A DNA stretch of 64,000 nt from Rhodamnia argentea (GCF_020921035.1 NC_063151.1:22884934-22948933); one strand, 5' to 3'; positions 32,134 to 45,214 are shown, numbered from the stretch's first letter. Notes: generated by a model from the letters alone, not told the origin. Made by a program: numbers and translations.

Positions 32134-35100
32134 ATGGCAAATATTGAAAAATCCAAATTCCGCATCCTGGAAGTGAGTGGAAGTAATTATTTATCATGGT
32201 GCCTTGACATGGAAATGCACCTCCAAGGGCAAGGTCTTGTTAATGTAATTACCGAAGACGGAACCTCAAATGCAAAAGATAAAGAAAATGCACTGATTTT
32301 TATCCATCGTCATTTGCATGAGAGCCTGCGGACTCAATATTTATCCGTTCGAGACCCTTAGACCCTGTGGAAGATGTTGAAGGATAGGTATGACCATACC
32401 AAGAGTGTTATCTTCCCTCAAGCACAATATGATCGACGGAATCTCGGACTACAAGATTTTAAATCGATGTCCGACTATAACTCCATTTTATTTGATATTG
32501 TTTCTTGGCTTGAGCTATGCGGTGTCGGGCTTAACGATGCAGAACCGTTAGAGAAAACTTTCTCCACCTTCCATGCTTCGAATATTGTATTGCAACAGCA
32601 ATACCGGCAGCGTCAATTTGCCACATACTTTGATTTAATTTATGTGCTTCTCACTGCTGAGCAAACTAATGAGTTCTTGCTAAAAAATCATGATCTTATA
32701 CCTGCTGGCTCAAAAGCATTGCCTAAAGCACATGCTTACTTTGAAAAAAATACTGGCTATTTTAAGGGCTATAAGAGTAAGCAAGAACATACTCCTCGAA
32801 GGGGTGGAAGGAAATTTAATCGCCCTAAGAAATCTAACTTTGGGCAGAATCATGACAAAGAAAAGAAGTCAAAGAAGGTGACTAATGCAAGTATTTGCCA
32901 TCGTTGTGGCATGACAAGGCACCGGTCACGTACTTGTCGTACGCCAAAACATTTTGTTGATATATACCAGGCATCTTTAAAAAATATGGGCAAGCATGGT
33001 GAATCTCATGCCATTGAAATTAATCCTACTGCCATAACCACCGTTGAGGCCAACAATATTTCTGTTGGTGGGACTTCTCTTGCTCCTGAAGTAGCAAATG
33101 CATCCCTGGACGTTTCTGATTTCTTTGAGGATTTCTAATCGCTTTGATGAGGCGTCAGATTGGTGGATGACAACTTAGCCTTCGATTTTTATGATCCTAA
33201 TAATTTTTTTTCCTAATTGATTTTCTTTAAATGTATTACCTTTTATTGTTCTCTAATATGATTATGTAATGAAATGCTTATGAAGCATATATAATATTTA
33301 TTATTTTTGAAATTTTTGATCCTATAACTAATATGCAAATTTTATGATACTTGACACCTGAAGTTGTTAATATAAGTGCAAATGAAAAATAACGAGAAAA
33401 AGGAAGATGTTTGTTTGCTTGATAGTACATCAACACACACTATATTTCGTAGTAGACACTTTTTCTTGAGTATGACATTGCGTAAGACATATGTCCATAC
33501 AATATCATGTTCTGTTTAGATTATTGATGGTTTCGGGAATGCCACAATTGTTTTGCTAATGGCACCGTCCCGCATATTGAGGATACGTTTCTAAGCAGTA
33601 GATCAAAAAGGAATCTGCTCAGTTTCAAAGATGTACGACGTAATGGGTACCGGATTGAGACTATTTATGAGCAAAATAAGGAATATATTCGCATTATCTT
33701 TTATAAGATGGGCTTGAAGACCATTCACGAGAAGCTAGAAGCTTCTCCTATGGATTTGTATTGTGTCATAATTAAGGCCATTGAAACCTACACTACCATG
33801 TCCGGGAAATTGATAAACCCTTATCAATTTGGAATGCGGCATGATCGCCTTGGTCACCCGGGCGCTTCAATGATGAGTAGAATAATTCAGAATACAAAAG
33901 GACACTCTTTAAAGGATACAAAAGTATTGTTGTCCAAAGATTATAATTGTGAAGCTTGTTCACAAGGAAAACTCATTATCAAAACTTCTATAACTAAGGT
34001 TAATCTTGAATCCCCTTTATTCTTGCAAAGAATTCGGGGTGATATATGTGGACCAATACAATCACCAAGTGGACCGTTTCGATATTTTATGGTACTAGTG
34101 AACGCATTCTGGAGATGGTTTCATGTTTGCCTATTATCTACACGCAATGTGGCCTTAGCACGTTTACTTGCATAGATGATAAAACTCCGGGCACAATTCC
34201 CTGTTTATCCAATTAAAAGCATAAGGATGGATAATGCTTGTGAATTTACATCAAAGAGTTTTGATGCGTATAGTGTTTCACTCGGAATCGAGGTTGAGCA
34301 CCCAGTTGCATATGTTCATACTCAAAATGGATTGACAGAATCCTTGATTAAACGTATCCAAATCGATGCCCGCACTTTATTATTGAGAATGAATCTCAAC
34401 GATACAGTATGGGGTCATGCAGCTTTGCATGCAGCAACATTAATTAGATTGCGCCTCACTACCAGTCTTTTACAATTTCCCCTTCAAATGGTTCTTGGTT
34501 ATGAATTTGATATTTCACATTTACGCACTTTTAGTTGTGCATTACAAGTGCCCGTAACACTACCAAAGATAACAAAAATGGGTCCCCAATGCCGTTTAGG
34601 TATTTATGTTGGGTTTAATTCACCGTCCATCATTAGGTTCTTGAAACCAACTACTAGTGATCTTTGTACTCGCGTATTCGCAGATTATCATTTTGATGAG
34701 ACAATGTTCTTATTAATTGGGATACCCGCAACTTCCATGGATGCAAAGCGAAAACCAGTTAACATTATCTCTTGGAATGAAAAGAATTTATCTCAATTAG
34801 ACCCAAAAACTCTTGAGAGTGAAAACGAGGTGCATCGCATAATCCATTTACAAGCTATGGCCAATAGACTTCCCGACGCCTTTAATAATGTTGCTAAGGT
34901 AACGAAGTCTCATATTCCAGCTGCAAATGCTCCAGCTAGAATAGATCTTCTCGAAGGACATGCTAAAATGGATCAAAATCTACCACCCTTGAAGCGTGGT
35001 AGGCCGATAGGATCAAAAGATATTATTCCTCGAAAACGAAAGGGAAAGAATCAGGAATTCGTTCTAGAAGAGCCTAGTGTTGTGCTTGCTCCCAAGGAGC

Positions 35101-36851
35101 TTATTTCCCCTGAAGAGGCACAAACCCATGAAAAGATCACCAACCCTCGGAATGCTGAGAATTCCATTACATATTGTAACGAGATTTGGGATCGCAATGA
35201 AATTATCATTGATGATGTTTTCACATTCTCGGTTGCTCATAAAATTATGAATGATGATTGTGAGCCGCAATCTATTATTGAATGCCATCAAAGGCAAGAT
35301 TGGCCTAAGTGGGAGGAAGCACTTAAGGCTGAATTAGCTTCTCTAACTAAACGAGAGGTTTTTGGACCCATAACTTGAACCACCGACAATGTAAAACCCC
35401 GTGGATATAAATGGGTATTTGTCCGAAAATGAAATGAGAAACACAAGGTTGTCGTGTATAAAGCCCAACTCATTGCCTAAGGATTCTCTCAAAGACCCGT
35501 GATTGATTATGATGAAACATATTCACCTGTGATGGATATAATTATATTTCGTTTTCTAATTAGCCTAGTAGTCTTTGAAAGATTGGAAATGCGTCTTATG
35601 GACGTTGTGACGGCATATCTATATGGCTCATTAAATTCTGATATTTTTATGAAAATTTCCAAGGGATTCAAAATGCCCGACGCATGTACTCCCCGCAACT
35701 TATTCTCAATAAAGTTGCAAAGATCTTTGTACGGGTTAAAACAATTTGGTCGCATGTGGTAACAGCACCTAAGTGAGTTCCTACTCAAGGAAGGGTACAA
35801 AAATGATCCTATCTGCCCATGCGTGTTTATTAAAAAATCATAAATTGGATTTGCTATTGTAGCAGTTTATCTTGACGATATGAATTTAATTGAAACTCTA
35901 AAAGAGTTATCTAAAACTGCTGAATATTTGAAAAGAGAGTTTGAAGTCAAAGATTTGGGTAAAACCAAACTTTGTCTTGGTCTAGAGCTTGAGCATAAAA
36001 CAAATGAAATAATTGTCCATCAATCATCATACATTGAAAGATTACTTAAATGCTTTAACATGAACAAGGCTCACCCATTGAGCACCTCTATGGTTGTAAG
36101 GTCTCTATATCCCCAAAAGGATCGGTTTCGTCCTAGAGAATCTGATGAAAAGATACTTGATCCCGAAATATCATATCTCAATGCTATTAGGGCTTTGATG
36201 TACTTGGCATAATGTACGAAACCGGATATCACTTTTGCGGTGAATTTATTAGCATGTTTTAGTTCTGAATCAACTCGAAGACACTAGAACAGAGTTAAAC
36301 ATATTTTTCATTATCTCCGAGAAATCATAGATTTGGAATTATTTTATTCCAAGGATTCCACTACCTCTAGTTTAGTTAGATATGCTGATGTTAGATATAG
36401 ATATGATCCACATAAGGCTCGCTTTCAAACCGGTAATTTATTTTGTTATAACGGCACCGCCATTTCTTGGCGTTCTACAAAGCAATCGCTAGTAGTTACA
36501 TCTTCTAACCACTCTGAGATTATTGCTTTATATGAATCTGAAAGAGAGTGTGTTTGGTTAAAATCCGTTATAACGCATATTCACAATTCTTGTTGTTTAA
36601 CACCGATTACAAATTCTCCCACTATAATTTATGAAGATAATGCTGCTTGTATTGCATAAGTTAGAGGAGGATACATCAAAGGAGATAAGACCAAGCATAT
36701 CTCATCGAAATTTTTCTATACTTATGAGCTCCAAGAAAGTCGACAAATCGATGTTAAACTGATTCAATCCATAAATAATCTTGCAGATCTTTTTACCAAA
36801 TCATGGCCAACGTCAACTTTTGAGAAAATAGTATATGGCATTAGTATGTGA
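32134..36851 (+). pseudogene. Copia gag-pol polyprotein, inactivated
   Basis: Gag starts at the ATG at 32134 and has an in-frame stop at 32359-32361. It continues with the YDRRNLGLQDFKSMSDYNS type region and a CX2CX4HX4C zinc knuckle at 32896-32937 (CHRCGMTRH...C). A protease-like DSTSTHTIF occurs near 33420. The frame changes between about 33.4 and 33.6 kb. Next come the GAG-pre-integrase motif HDRLGHPG (33841-33864), the integrase core (GDICGP, RMDNACEF), reverse transcriptase with YLDD at 35868-35879, and RNase H (AISWRSTKQ...SNHSEIIAL). At least nine further stops interrupt pol, for example after 34172, at 35376-35378, 35760-35762, 36210-36212 and 36657-36659. No functional product is expected. 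Confidence 0.9.
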
Positions 36852-37164
36852 CGAGTTCACAAGATGCAAGATTGAATAGCCCAGCAGTGGCTATATGGCT
36901 CAATTGAGGGGGATACATTATGAACTATGTATTCCACTCTTTTTTCCTTCGACCGGTCTTTTCTCACAGGGTTTTTCCGGCGTAAGGTTTTTAACGAGGC
37001 AATTAATGCATCCATAAAAGGGAGAGATCATAAAATTTGTGCTATATACTCTTTTTCCCTTTTGTCCAATTTTTTGTCCCACTGGATTTTTCCGGCTTAA
37101 GGTTTTTAATTGAGGTAGTATCATTCAATGCACATAATGAATACAATGAATATTCAAGGGAGAG

Positions 37165-37436
37165 TGTTATGAAATACATGAATGAATATTCATTATATTT
37201 ATGTATCTATTATGGTACATTCGTATCTTACATTCTATGTACATCTTCATATCCAAGTAATATTCATTTCCCTATCCAACGTATGTATTAATGATAAGTA
37301 CATCCTTATTCTCCCATAAATAGGAGCTTAGTTTTTGTCATTTGTAGTGAATCAGAATAAGAAATCTCTCTATTGGCTTTCTCTACTCTCTCTATTTTCT
37401 CTCTATTGCATACTTGCAACATAATATTTTACAACA
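37165..37436 (+). repeat. 3' LTR of Copia element
   Basis: 272-bp direct repeat of the 5' LTR without the SINE. It is preceded by the polypurine tract caagggagag. The internal tgaatgaatattcatt segment is partly palindromic. Confidence 0.9.
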
Positions 37437-37439
37437 AAG

Positions 37440-37591
37440 CATATAATTTGAGAAAACCTCATTGGAGATAGTGGCGTACACATTGGATAAGGCAGATTGT
37501 TGTTTAGGACTCAGGTTGTCATAGATGGTATCATAGCAAAACTCCTTTAAGTAGATATTTGGTCTACTAAACGGACTAGGCTCGTATCATA
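37440..37591 (+). repeat. Dispersed repeat shared with 24562-24715
   Basis: Same order of motifs as the copy at 24.6 kb (agtggcgtacacattg, gcagattgttgtttaggactc, agtagatatttgg). It begins directly after the Copia 3' LTR, while its left continuation is not found on the far side of the retrotransposon. Confidence 0.6.
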
Positions 37592-38243
37592 TCCGACAAG
37601 AGTGTTCACCGAGATGAAATAGATTGGACAAGTTGCAGCAGTTGATGAGCTTTTAGGATGGCGAGAGGGGCACAGATGTTTAGGCTACACATCAAATAGA
37701 GGTATCGAAAGATAATGCAGCCAACAATGACGAAGACAGTCAATTTTGCAGACGGAGGAGCTTGCGGCATCCCGAGGACCCACATCGGATGAAAGATGCC
37801 ATGCTGAGTGACTTGCAAGCAAACCACATCCCAACGTTGACGAACGTGAATAGATGGTTAAAGGTTTTATTGGCTAACTCTGCTTTTGATTAAGTTACAA
37901 ATTTCTCCTTTCGATCACATTATATCAAGCTTTGCCAATATGGAGGCTCCATGCAAGAGAGAGGGAGAGTGAGTTTTAGCTTTTGGTAAGTCTTCTCGTG
38001 TAACTTTGTTTTACCGCGTAAAATTACCTCAAAATGTCAAAAACACCGGCCCCGCGAGACCTCAGGGCAAACAAGGCCAGGGAAACTCGCTTCAGTAGTG
38101 GCCCTCCAGACCCAGGCCAAGGCAGGCCACCTCGAATTTGATGTCACGGCCCAATTTGATCACATGCACGCCCGCACAGAGAAGTTCAAGAATGAAAAGA
38201 GGGAATAGGAAAAAGAAAAGAAGACGGATTAAAAAAAAAAACA
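37592..38243. other. Intergenic
   Basis: No gene is recognised. A short GC-rich stretch at 38040-38115 resembles the cores of the MULE-like elements. Confidence 0.4.
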
Positions 38244-38634
38244 GAGAAAAAAATTGCCAAAAACCTTTAATTATGTCCATTATGATATATTTATCCTAAA
38301 ATTTTTTTTGTGACACTAAATACAGCAAACTTGTACCCATGTGAAATATTTACTCCAAATCCTTTTTTTTTTGTGACACAAAAATCCCAAATTTTTATCC
38401 TTGTGACATAGTTACTCCAAATTATATTTATGTGACACCAAAATGTCTAAACTTATAGGTATGTGGCGCATTTATTCCAAACTTTGAGATAAAAGTTTGG
38501 GATAAATGCATCGTTCTAGTACAAGCTTAGGATACATGTGTCATATGGGTACACGTTTGCGATTTTTTGTGACACAAAAAAAAAAAATTGGGTAGATGTC
38601 TCACAGTTTAAGATTTTTGATAGCTTTTTTCTTT
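38244..38634. mobile_element. Fold-back MULE-like element, copy 2
   Basis: Same unit structure as copy 1 at 24004-24437: direct units (gtgacactaaatacagcaaa, gtgacacaaaaatcccaaa) followed by inverted ones (aagtttgggataaatgc). The ends lie in A/T homopolymers, so the target-site duplication cannot be read. Confidence 0.7.
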
Positions 38635-39045
38635 TAAAAAAAAAAAAACTGCGTCAATCTTTGTAAGGAGTAAATTATAATTGAAATTCATTTCGCAATT
38701 GTTGAATGATCTCCCTCCTATTCCCACAAAGCGCGTCTGCCTACTCTATCATATCGTGGACGGGACACCAAATGGTCAAATACAGGCAGGTCGAGGGACA
38801 ATGGGATCAGCGCCCGACAACAATCATTAATCTCTTCGTTGGAAGAAGATTCGTCGGATCAACTGCCTCCCCAACTGATTCATGCTGATATTTTTATGCA
38901 GATCACATGATGCAAGGTCGAGACAGCGCCACGTATCCACCCTGAACATTTTACACTTGGTACATTATACTTTTCAACAAAAATGGACGTGGACTTGAGA
39001 TATTGTTAACTGCTGATGATAGCCGCGTGCGCCCCACTAAGCCCA
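38635..39045. other. Intergenic between two fold-back elements
   Basis: No recognised gene. A 60-codon frame at 38706-38888 has no recognisable features. Confidence 0.4.
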
Positions 39046-39054
39046 TCCAACTAA

Positions 39055-39493
39055 GGGAAAAAGCCACCAAAAATCCTAAACTATACTCGTTGTGATACAT
39101 TTATCCCAAACTTTTCTTTGTGACACAAAAAACCCTAAACTTGTACGCATATAACACATTTACCTCAAACTTGTGATCGTGTTACACATTTACCCCAAAC
39201 TTTTTATTGTGACACTAAAAACTCCAAATTTATAAGCATGTGACATATTTATCCTAAATTTTGAGGTAAATGTGTCACATAGATATAAGTTTAAGATTTT
39301 TCATATCACAAAAAAATATTTTGGGGTAAATATGTCATACGAGTACAAGTTTAGGGTTTTCGATGTCATAAGAAAAGGTTGAGGGTAAATGTGTCGCATG
39401 AGTAAAAGTTTGAGATTTTTGGTGTCACAAAAAGCAGTTTGGGGTAAATGTGTCACAGTTGATATAGTTCAGGATTTTTGATGGTTTTTTTCC
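39055..39493. mobile_element. Fold-back MULE-like element, copy 3
   Basis: 439 bp, almost the length of copy 1. It starts with gggaaaaagccaccaaaaatcc and ends with the inverse ggatttttgatggtttttttcc. Flanking 9-bp duplications tccaactaa (39046-39054) and tccaaataa (39494-39502) differ at one base. The internal unit arrangement is as in copy 1. Confidence 0.82.
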
Positions 39494-39502
39494 TCCAAAT
39501 AA

Positions 39503-41033
39503 AATCGTCGTGTCAATTTTCACTACAATTTCAGCGATTATTTGCATAGATAATCTTATATGCACGTGTTCACTTCTTAAGAACTACAATTTTGGATTTG
39601 ACAACATTTACTTTTAAGCCTGTCAAACCATGACAATTCGGTTAGGACTTCAGATCCCAAGGACAGGTATGGTATCTGGAATGAAAGATTAGATAAAATA
39701 GAAATTATTCTATGGGAGTTTGGAGAAGTCTTCGGGTTAGGATAAGCCCGAGTAAAGTCAGGATAGAATCATAGACAATGCGTCTTAACAATAGGAGTCA
39801 TGATGGTCGCCCTCCATCACATCGCGTAGGTCGCACGTTTCGGGCGATTGTCGGCATAGTGATTGTCCATGATTTCACCATTTCCCCCTCACCCTTCCCC
39901 TCTCCGTGTTTTTGGATTGTGGGGGGTCGTCAACCATCGTCAAGACAAATGAGACAATGTCTAATGAGGTGCATGTATAAATTAGTTAAACAAGTGCTGT
40001 GTGCGAGATTAATTTAGCATCTTGTGCAGCAATTAATATATCGCGGTTGGTTTGTAACTCATTATCTTTAAACTTTTGAATAAACGTAGTTTAATTAGAT
40101 ATATTTATAGGCCCGGACTTGAACTCGATCGTGACGATCTCTCCATATGAATGCATCATTCTTTTATGGCATGTTTGTCATGATGGCTGGCATTGATAGT
40201 TGATCATCGCGATGGTCACAGCGAATAGGGAACCACGATGATGGTATTCGACATCGAGTGGGTTGACCACAATGACTGACTTCTTTACATGTTTCGAGTT
40301 ATATCCATCATAGCAGGTGATAAAGATAATTCTCTCCGAACAAAAGATAAGATACCGCAAGTCTCCACATTAGTTATCTTGTCATATTAATCACATCTTA
40401 ATCTTCGTAATGGTGAAGAAGAACTGCTTAAGAAAACCTCTTTCTTCGCTTGAAAAGAAACTCTAAAACAACAGAAGAAGGAGAATATACCAAGGCGGGT
40501 GAAGATGCTCTTGCCGACACAAAGCTCGAAACCCCAACGACCGTTCAAATGGACCCGCCCATCCACCGTCCACTTTTATGTCTCCATTAAAAGCAAAGCA
40601 CCGGTCTTCGCCCTTTAGTTTTCTTGGGGGACCTTTAACGTATCCAATGAATGCGAAAGCTTTGAAAACGAGGTACTCCCTGTCTAGTTGATATCTCACC
40701 CGATATCAACTGCACTGTTCGAAAACCCGATTGCATTCCGTTCGCATTTCTCAGATCTCGAATGCGCCCTTTTCTTCTTAATCCGCACCGACCCACAAGA
40801 AAGCCGATGTTTAGATCTACTTATTTTTTCTGGCATTGAATAGTGAACACGGATTTTTTTCAACTTTGACGGAGAGTAGAAGCGACTGGTCATACATGCT
40901 ATGTCGACGGATCCGAGGGGCAGGCTAGAATAGTGCGGTTCGCTCCACCTAGGGCAAAACATTACGAGACTTTATCCCCCACCCCAACCCAAGTGTACTT
41001 TTTGTTTAAGTGATCTAGAAGATCCATTTGACA
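39503..41033. other. Intergenic, no recognised gene
   Basis: Several short open frames exist on both strands (for example 40463-40699 and 40696-40962, minus) but none shows a family motif or consistent coding character. The region ends where the segmental duplication begins. Confidence 0.4.
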
Positions 41034-41064
41034 ACACTTTGAGAATAGATCTCAAGCAAAAAAC

Positions 41065-41713
41065 GGGAGAAATGCATCAAAAATGTCAAAAGCTGTGTAC
41101 GACGATCACTTTAGTATAAAAAACTTCCATCGTTATTTTTTAATCTGACGTGGCAATTTTTTTTCAAATGCAATCCACGTGGATTTCTAAAATTAAAAAT
41201 AAGATTAAAAAATTTAAAATATTAAATTATGTTTGTTAAAAAAAGCTAAAATATTAAAATACTATAAAAAAAAAAAAAGAGAACATATGGTTGTATAGGC
41301 AGCGAGGGCTTGCACAGCACTCGCCGCCTCCACTAGCTGGGGCTTAGTGATCCCCGCCACCTATCCCCATCCCTTGTCGGCCATTGCCGGCGTTGGTGGG
41401 GTGGCGCTCGCTGTTTTCTTTATTTTTTTTATTTTTTATCTTATTTTTAAATTTTTTGCTATTTGAATCTAATTAATTTTGTATTTTTTATTTTTTATTT
41501 TTTTTATCTTTTTACTACTGACTGGACTTTTGACGAGCCACATCGGCTTCAAATATCAATAAAAAAATGTTATGTCGAATTTCCGGTCAAGCAAATCGGA
41601 ATTGGCATTTAAGTGATGGTTTTTCAAAAAATTTGACATTTAAGTAATACAGCGGAAACTTTTAGCATTAAAATGAGTGCCACAACTTTTCGCACTTCTA
41701 ATGGACTTCCCCC
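41065..41713. mobile_element. MULE-type MITE with confirmed empty site
   Basis: 649-bp insert with weakly matching inverted ends (gggagaaatgcat / ggggaagtccat), AT-rich arms and a GC-rich core near 41300-41410. Flanking duplications are agcaaaaaac (41055-41064) and aacaaaaaac (41714-41723), 9 of 10 bases equal. Copy B of the segmental duplication carries the uninterrupted site at about 47040-47065 (gatctcgcacaaaaactacg), which fixes the borders independently. Confidence 0.87.
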
Positions 41714-42994
41714 AACAAAAAACTATATTTGAAATGATTGGCTGACCATAGTTTCTTTTTTTTTTTTTTTTGTAGTCATATTGAAAGTTTGAAAGATTGT
41801 TGTTGAGTGAGGAATAAATGCTGGCTGTGATGCCTTATATTTGAAAGGATAAACCGAAGCTGGTCAGCAATTCTCTGGGCGTTATTATGGGAGCTCCATA
41901 CCCATGATGGGATGTTCGGTTTAAGCCCTAACTATTGCTCATTTGAGCAAATCTGTCATCTCCATCCCCATTATGGTGTCGATGAGAGCTGAATAGGGAT
42001 TATCCTATATCATGGTCGAGCCAATGCTGCAAAGTAGTCAAGGTTGCCTGAGGCTGTGGAGAGACCGTGGGATTTAGACATATAATCATAGGGTCGACAA
42101 TCTGGGAATTTTCGACCCAAAAAAAAAATTTCTGGGAATAAGCCCTACACCACTAGACCAGCCACCATTGTGATTGTGATGGAGGAATTTATTGTACTAT
42201 ACAAGGCAGTAAATCAAGGTTATTGGCAAAAGATTTAAATGTCACAAAGATTGTTATAAATATATACTATTTGTTGACGGCGAGTACTGAATCGAAATTT
42301 TTCTTCCCCATGTTCTGAGTGAAAGTTCGATGAAGTGAATTAAACTGTGGTTAAAGAATAGTATAAGAAGTAGAACTTAAGAGAAAATAAAATAGAGGGG
42401 CCTATAGTGAAATCTCTTAAATTGTAGGGATCGAAAAGGTAATCTCTTTACACTGTTTTCTTTTCTTCCCCGTTTGCAAAAATGAAATGAAGTTTTTTTT
42501 TTTTTCAAAATCTGGAAAAGTTGTTTACTTTTTATTTAGACAAAGAAAATATTATGAAAGCTTAAATTAAGAAGGCAAATGGCCTTATCTTCTTAAGCTT
42601 TTATGTTCTAACTGAGTTTATCTTATTATTAGATTATTATAAAGATGATCTGGGCCAACCCGAAGTATGAACCATAAAAGAAAATATCTATTAAACCGAT
42701 CACAATAATACAAGTTCCAGTACCTATTATCCAAAGAGGAATCCTTCCAATAGTATCGGCCATTTATTCCGCTTTTCTCCACCATTTCTTTCATCAAGTT
42801 GTGCAATAAATAGCAAATATTTAAGAAAGCAACATAATTCCCCCCCAATCACTGAACATTTTGCAAGGATAGCCACAAAAGTTGAGATATTTGTCCAGTG
42901 GCCGCTGATCCAATCAACCAAGCACAAAATAGGAGGGGCCCACTACTTTCAAAATAGATAAGTGGGACCGGGACCTCATTGTAATGGGATCTCG

Positions 42995-43215
42995 GGATAT
43001 TGTTTCAGTAATATATTCTAGTTGGTTTTGTTTCACAAAAATTTTGAAATTTAAAAAATATTTTTTGCAAAATAATTGGTTGGATCGCTTAGAAAAATTA
43101 GTCAACAGAATATGTTTTCATTATGGGCAGTTAACTATTTTCGTGAGTGATAAAAATACTATTAGCACATTCATTTTTATAAGCGATACAAGTGTTCGTT
43201 TTTTGGACCATAACT
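42995..43215. mobile_element. MITE related to the one in the PAP2_C intron
   Basis: AT-rich insert present in segmental copy A but absent at the equivalent point of copy B (after 47960). It shares the core gcgatacaagtgttcgttttt with 12190-12210. Borders are approximate. Confidence 0.45.
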
Positions 43216-43584
43216 TTTATATTCACATAGGGGTCGTTAGTTCTAAAATGAAGGTCAACCACATTAAATAAAATAAATAAATCAATGGTGTCGGCATCAA
43301 AATAAATCGCCAGAACAAAGGTCATAAAACTGTTCACGTGCAAGGGAGCTCCTAACTTGTCCCAAAGAATTCAATGGCATGGACAGATATTTGAGCTGAT
43401 TTAGTTTCGTGCTGGACTAATAAATATTAAAAGAAAATAAATTTAGAGGTCCGTCGGCATGAAAATAAAAATAAAAAGCAAATCTGTCGCGAAAAATGTA
43501 AACGGGACGATTGATCGTGCCTTGAGATCAGGAAATGTTGTTATATTACACTAGGAACATTTTTTCTACTATTCCACATGTTAG

Positions 43585-44200
43585 GCTCTGTTCGTTTTTT
43601 GGAAAAAAAAATTCCAGAAAAAAATTTTCCTTATTTTTTGGCTTTTCACCAAAAATAAACGAGTCAAGGAAAATATTTTCTTTTCATGAAAAAAAAACAC
43701 CTTAAAAAATGGAGAAAATAATTTCCTCTTTTTTAGAAGAGAAAACATTTTCCCTCATCTTTCACTCATCCAATTTTTCACATTCCTTTTCTTTTTAATT
43801 TTTTTAAATTCAATTTTTTTTAATTTCTACTTTTCTTTTTTCTTTTTCTTTTTCTTTTTTTTAGTTTCCCTTCTTCTTCGACTAGGCGTGGCCCATGGCC
43901 AATGCTAGCAAACGGCCGCAAGCGAGCGAGGCCGAGCCTTGCCGGCTTGTGGCGAGGGTAGGTGAGACCTCATCTGAGGCTAGTCGAGACCTCATATGAG
44001 GTCGGTAAGCTTGAGCTTGCCTCTAGCCATCACCGTGGCCAGCTGATCTTGAGCCACCATCCAAGTACGAATACCCTCTATACCCTAGCATTACACATTC
44101 CGTACCTTGCTAAAAAATTGATCCTTGTTTACAATCTTTAAATGAAAATTATCTTTTACTTAAATTTTGGAATGAAAATAAATAAAATAAAAAGAAATGA
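43585..44200. mobile_element. Unclassified MITE with ggctctgttcg end and GC-rich core
   Basis: Starts with ggctctgttcgttttttggaaaaa, a form typical of plant DNA-element ends, continues with AT-rich arms and carries a GC-rich core at about 43880-44040 (gcgagcgaggccgagccttgcc). The right border and duplication are not resolved. Confidence 0.4.
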
Positions 44201-44339
44201 CCGGCCAAAGGAGAGGAGAAAAAAATAGAACAAAAGAGAAAAAAAGTACGAGTAACAAAATAAAAATTAGAATTAAAAAATAAAAATTAAATAAAAAAAT
44301 TAAAAAGAGTGCATAGAGGAAAATCAAATCCGATTTTCC

Positions 44340-45015
44340 ATGTCGAACTGGGAAAAGTATTCAAAATAGAAACCACTCCTAAAAGGTTTACTAAAATCGA
44401 GACACAAATCAAATTAAAAAATCAATCAAATTAAGAAACCTACTTAAACTCGAGACATAATCTTGACCCATTCTATTAAATATCCACAAGATTTTTTTCT
44501 TAAGATTTTCACCCTTTTCCATTTCAACCCAGGAAAATAGTCTACCAAACAATTTGTATCCAAGATAAGAAATCCTTTTAGGAAAGCTACTCAAAGTAAG
44601 AACCAATCCAGCTAAGAGACCGCTCAAATTTGGAAACATAATCAAGTTAGGAAACTTACTTGTATCGGGTTTTCTTTGAGAGCTCAAACGCGAGATATAT
44701 TCTCTAACATATTAATTCAAATATTCACAAAATGGGTATATTCTCAAGATTTTCATTGTTTCCCTTCTCACCTCATAAAGAAATTGTCAGCCAAATATAT
44801 TCTACCAATTCGATTATATATATATGCTATTCAAATTAGAAAAATCATTCAATTCTACTTAGATCGGGTTTCTTTATGGGCTCAATCTCAAAACAAATTC
44901 CCAAATATTACTTTACAGATCCACACAAAATTGGAATGTCCTCAAAGTTTTTAGCGTTTCTGGGTTTCAACTCATAAAAATAATTTGCCAAATAAATACT
45001 CGTCCACCCAAAATA
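44340..45015 (+). repeat. Two degenerate units of the ~0.3-kb tandem repeat, upstream of ASR copy 1
   Basis: Contains the same landmarks as the array at 57.3-62.6 kb: gaaaatagtctaccaaacaatttgtatcc, ggaaagctactcaaa, cacaagattt and catttcaactca. Only about two units are present here, against more than a dozen degenerate ones upstream of ASR copy 2. Confidence 0.75.
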
Positions 45016-45214
45016 ATCCCCCAACTAGAACAAAAGAGGAAAGGTTTATCCCGTAATTTCATTGTTTTTGGCTTGACATACAAACAACTGCTTTATTTTT
45101 GTTTTTTTATTTTATTTTTGCTCATAACAACTGCTTTATTGAAAGAAGATAAAGATGCATCGAATTGGACCACTCCAACCTATTCTGACCGTCCATCACG
45201 CCTTTAAGGCCTCC

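Larger units (their letters stand above)
31398..37436 (+). mobile_element. Full-length, decayed Ty1/Copia retrotransposon
   Basis: Two direct LTRs (31398-31879 and 37165-37436, both TGTTATGAAATAC...CA) enclose gag, protease, integrase, reverse transcriptase and RNase H in Copia order. The 3' LTR is 272 bp; the 5' LTR is the same length once a SINE is removed. By eye the LTRs differ at about twenty positions, so the insertion is not recent. A purine tract, caagggagag, sits just before the 3' LTR. The flanks acgtt and aagca do not match, so no 5-bp target-site duplication is preserved; the element may have lost or exchanged a flank. Confidence 0.92.
41034..43480 (+). repeat. Segmental duplication, copy A (upstream of ASR copy 1)
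   Basis: Non-coding DNA that reappears in the same order at 47025-48446. Shared landmarks are actttgagaatagatctc, ctgaatagggattatccta, caaggttgcctgaggctg, taagccctacaccactaga, ctgatccaatcaaccaa, catggacagatatttgag and gaggtccgtcggcat. Copy A contains two MITEs missing from copy B. Both copies precede an ASR gene, so the duplicated unit comprised this flank plus the gene. Confidence 0.88.

Noticed and set aside
40463..40962. Two minus-strand ORFs as a gene
   Set aside because: Different frames, no family motif and no plausible splice join.
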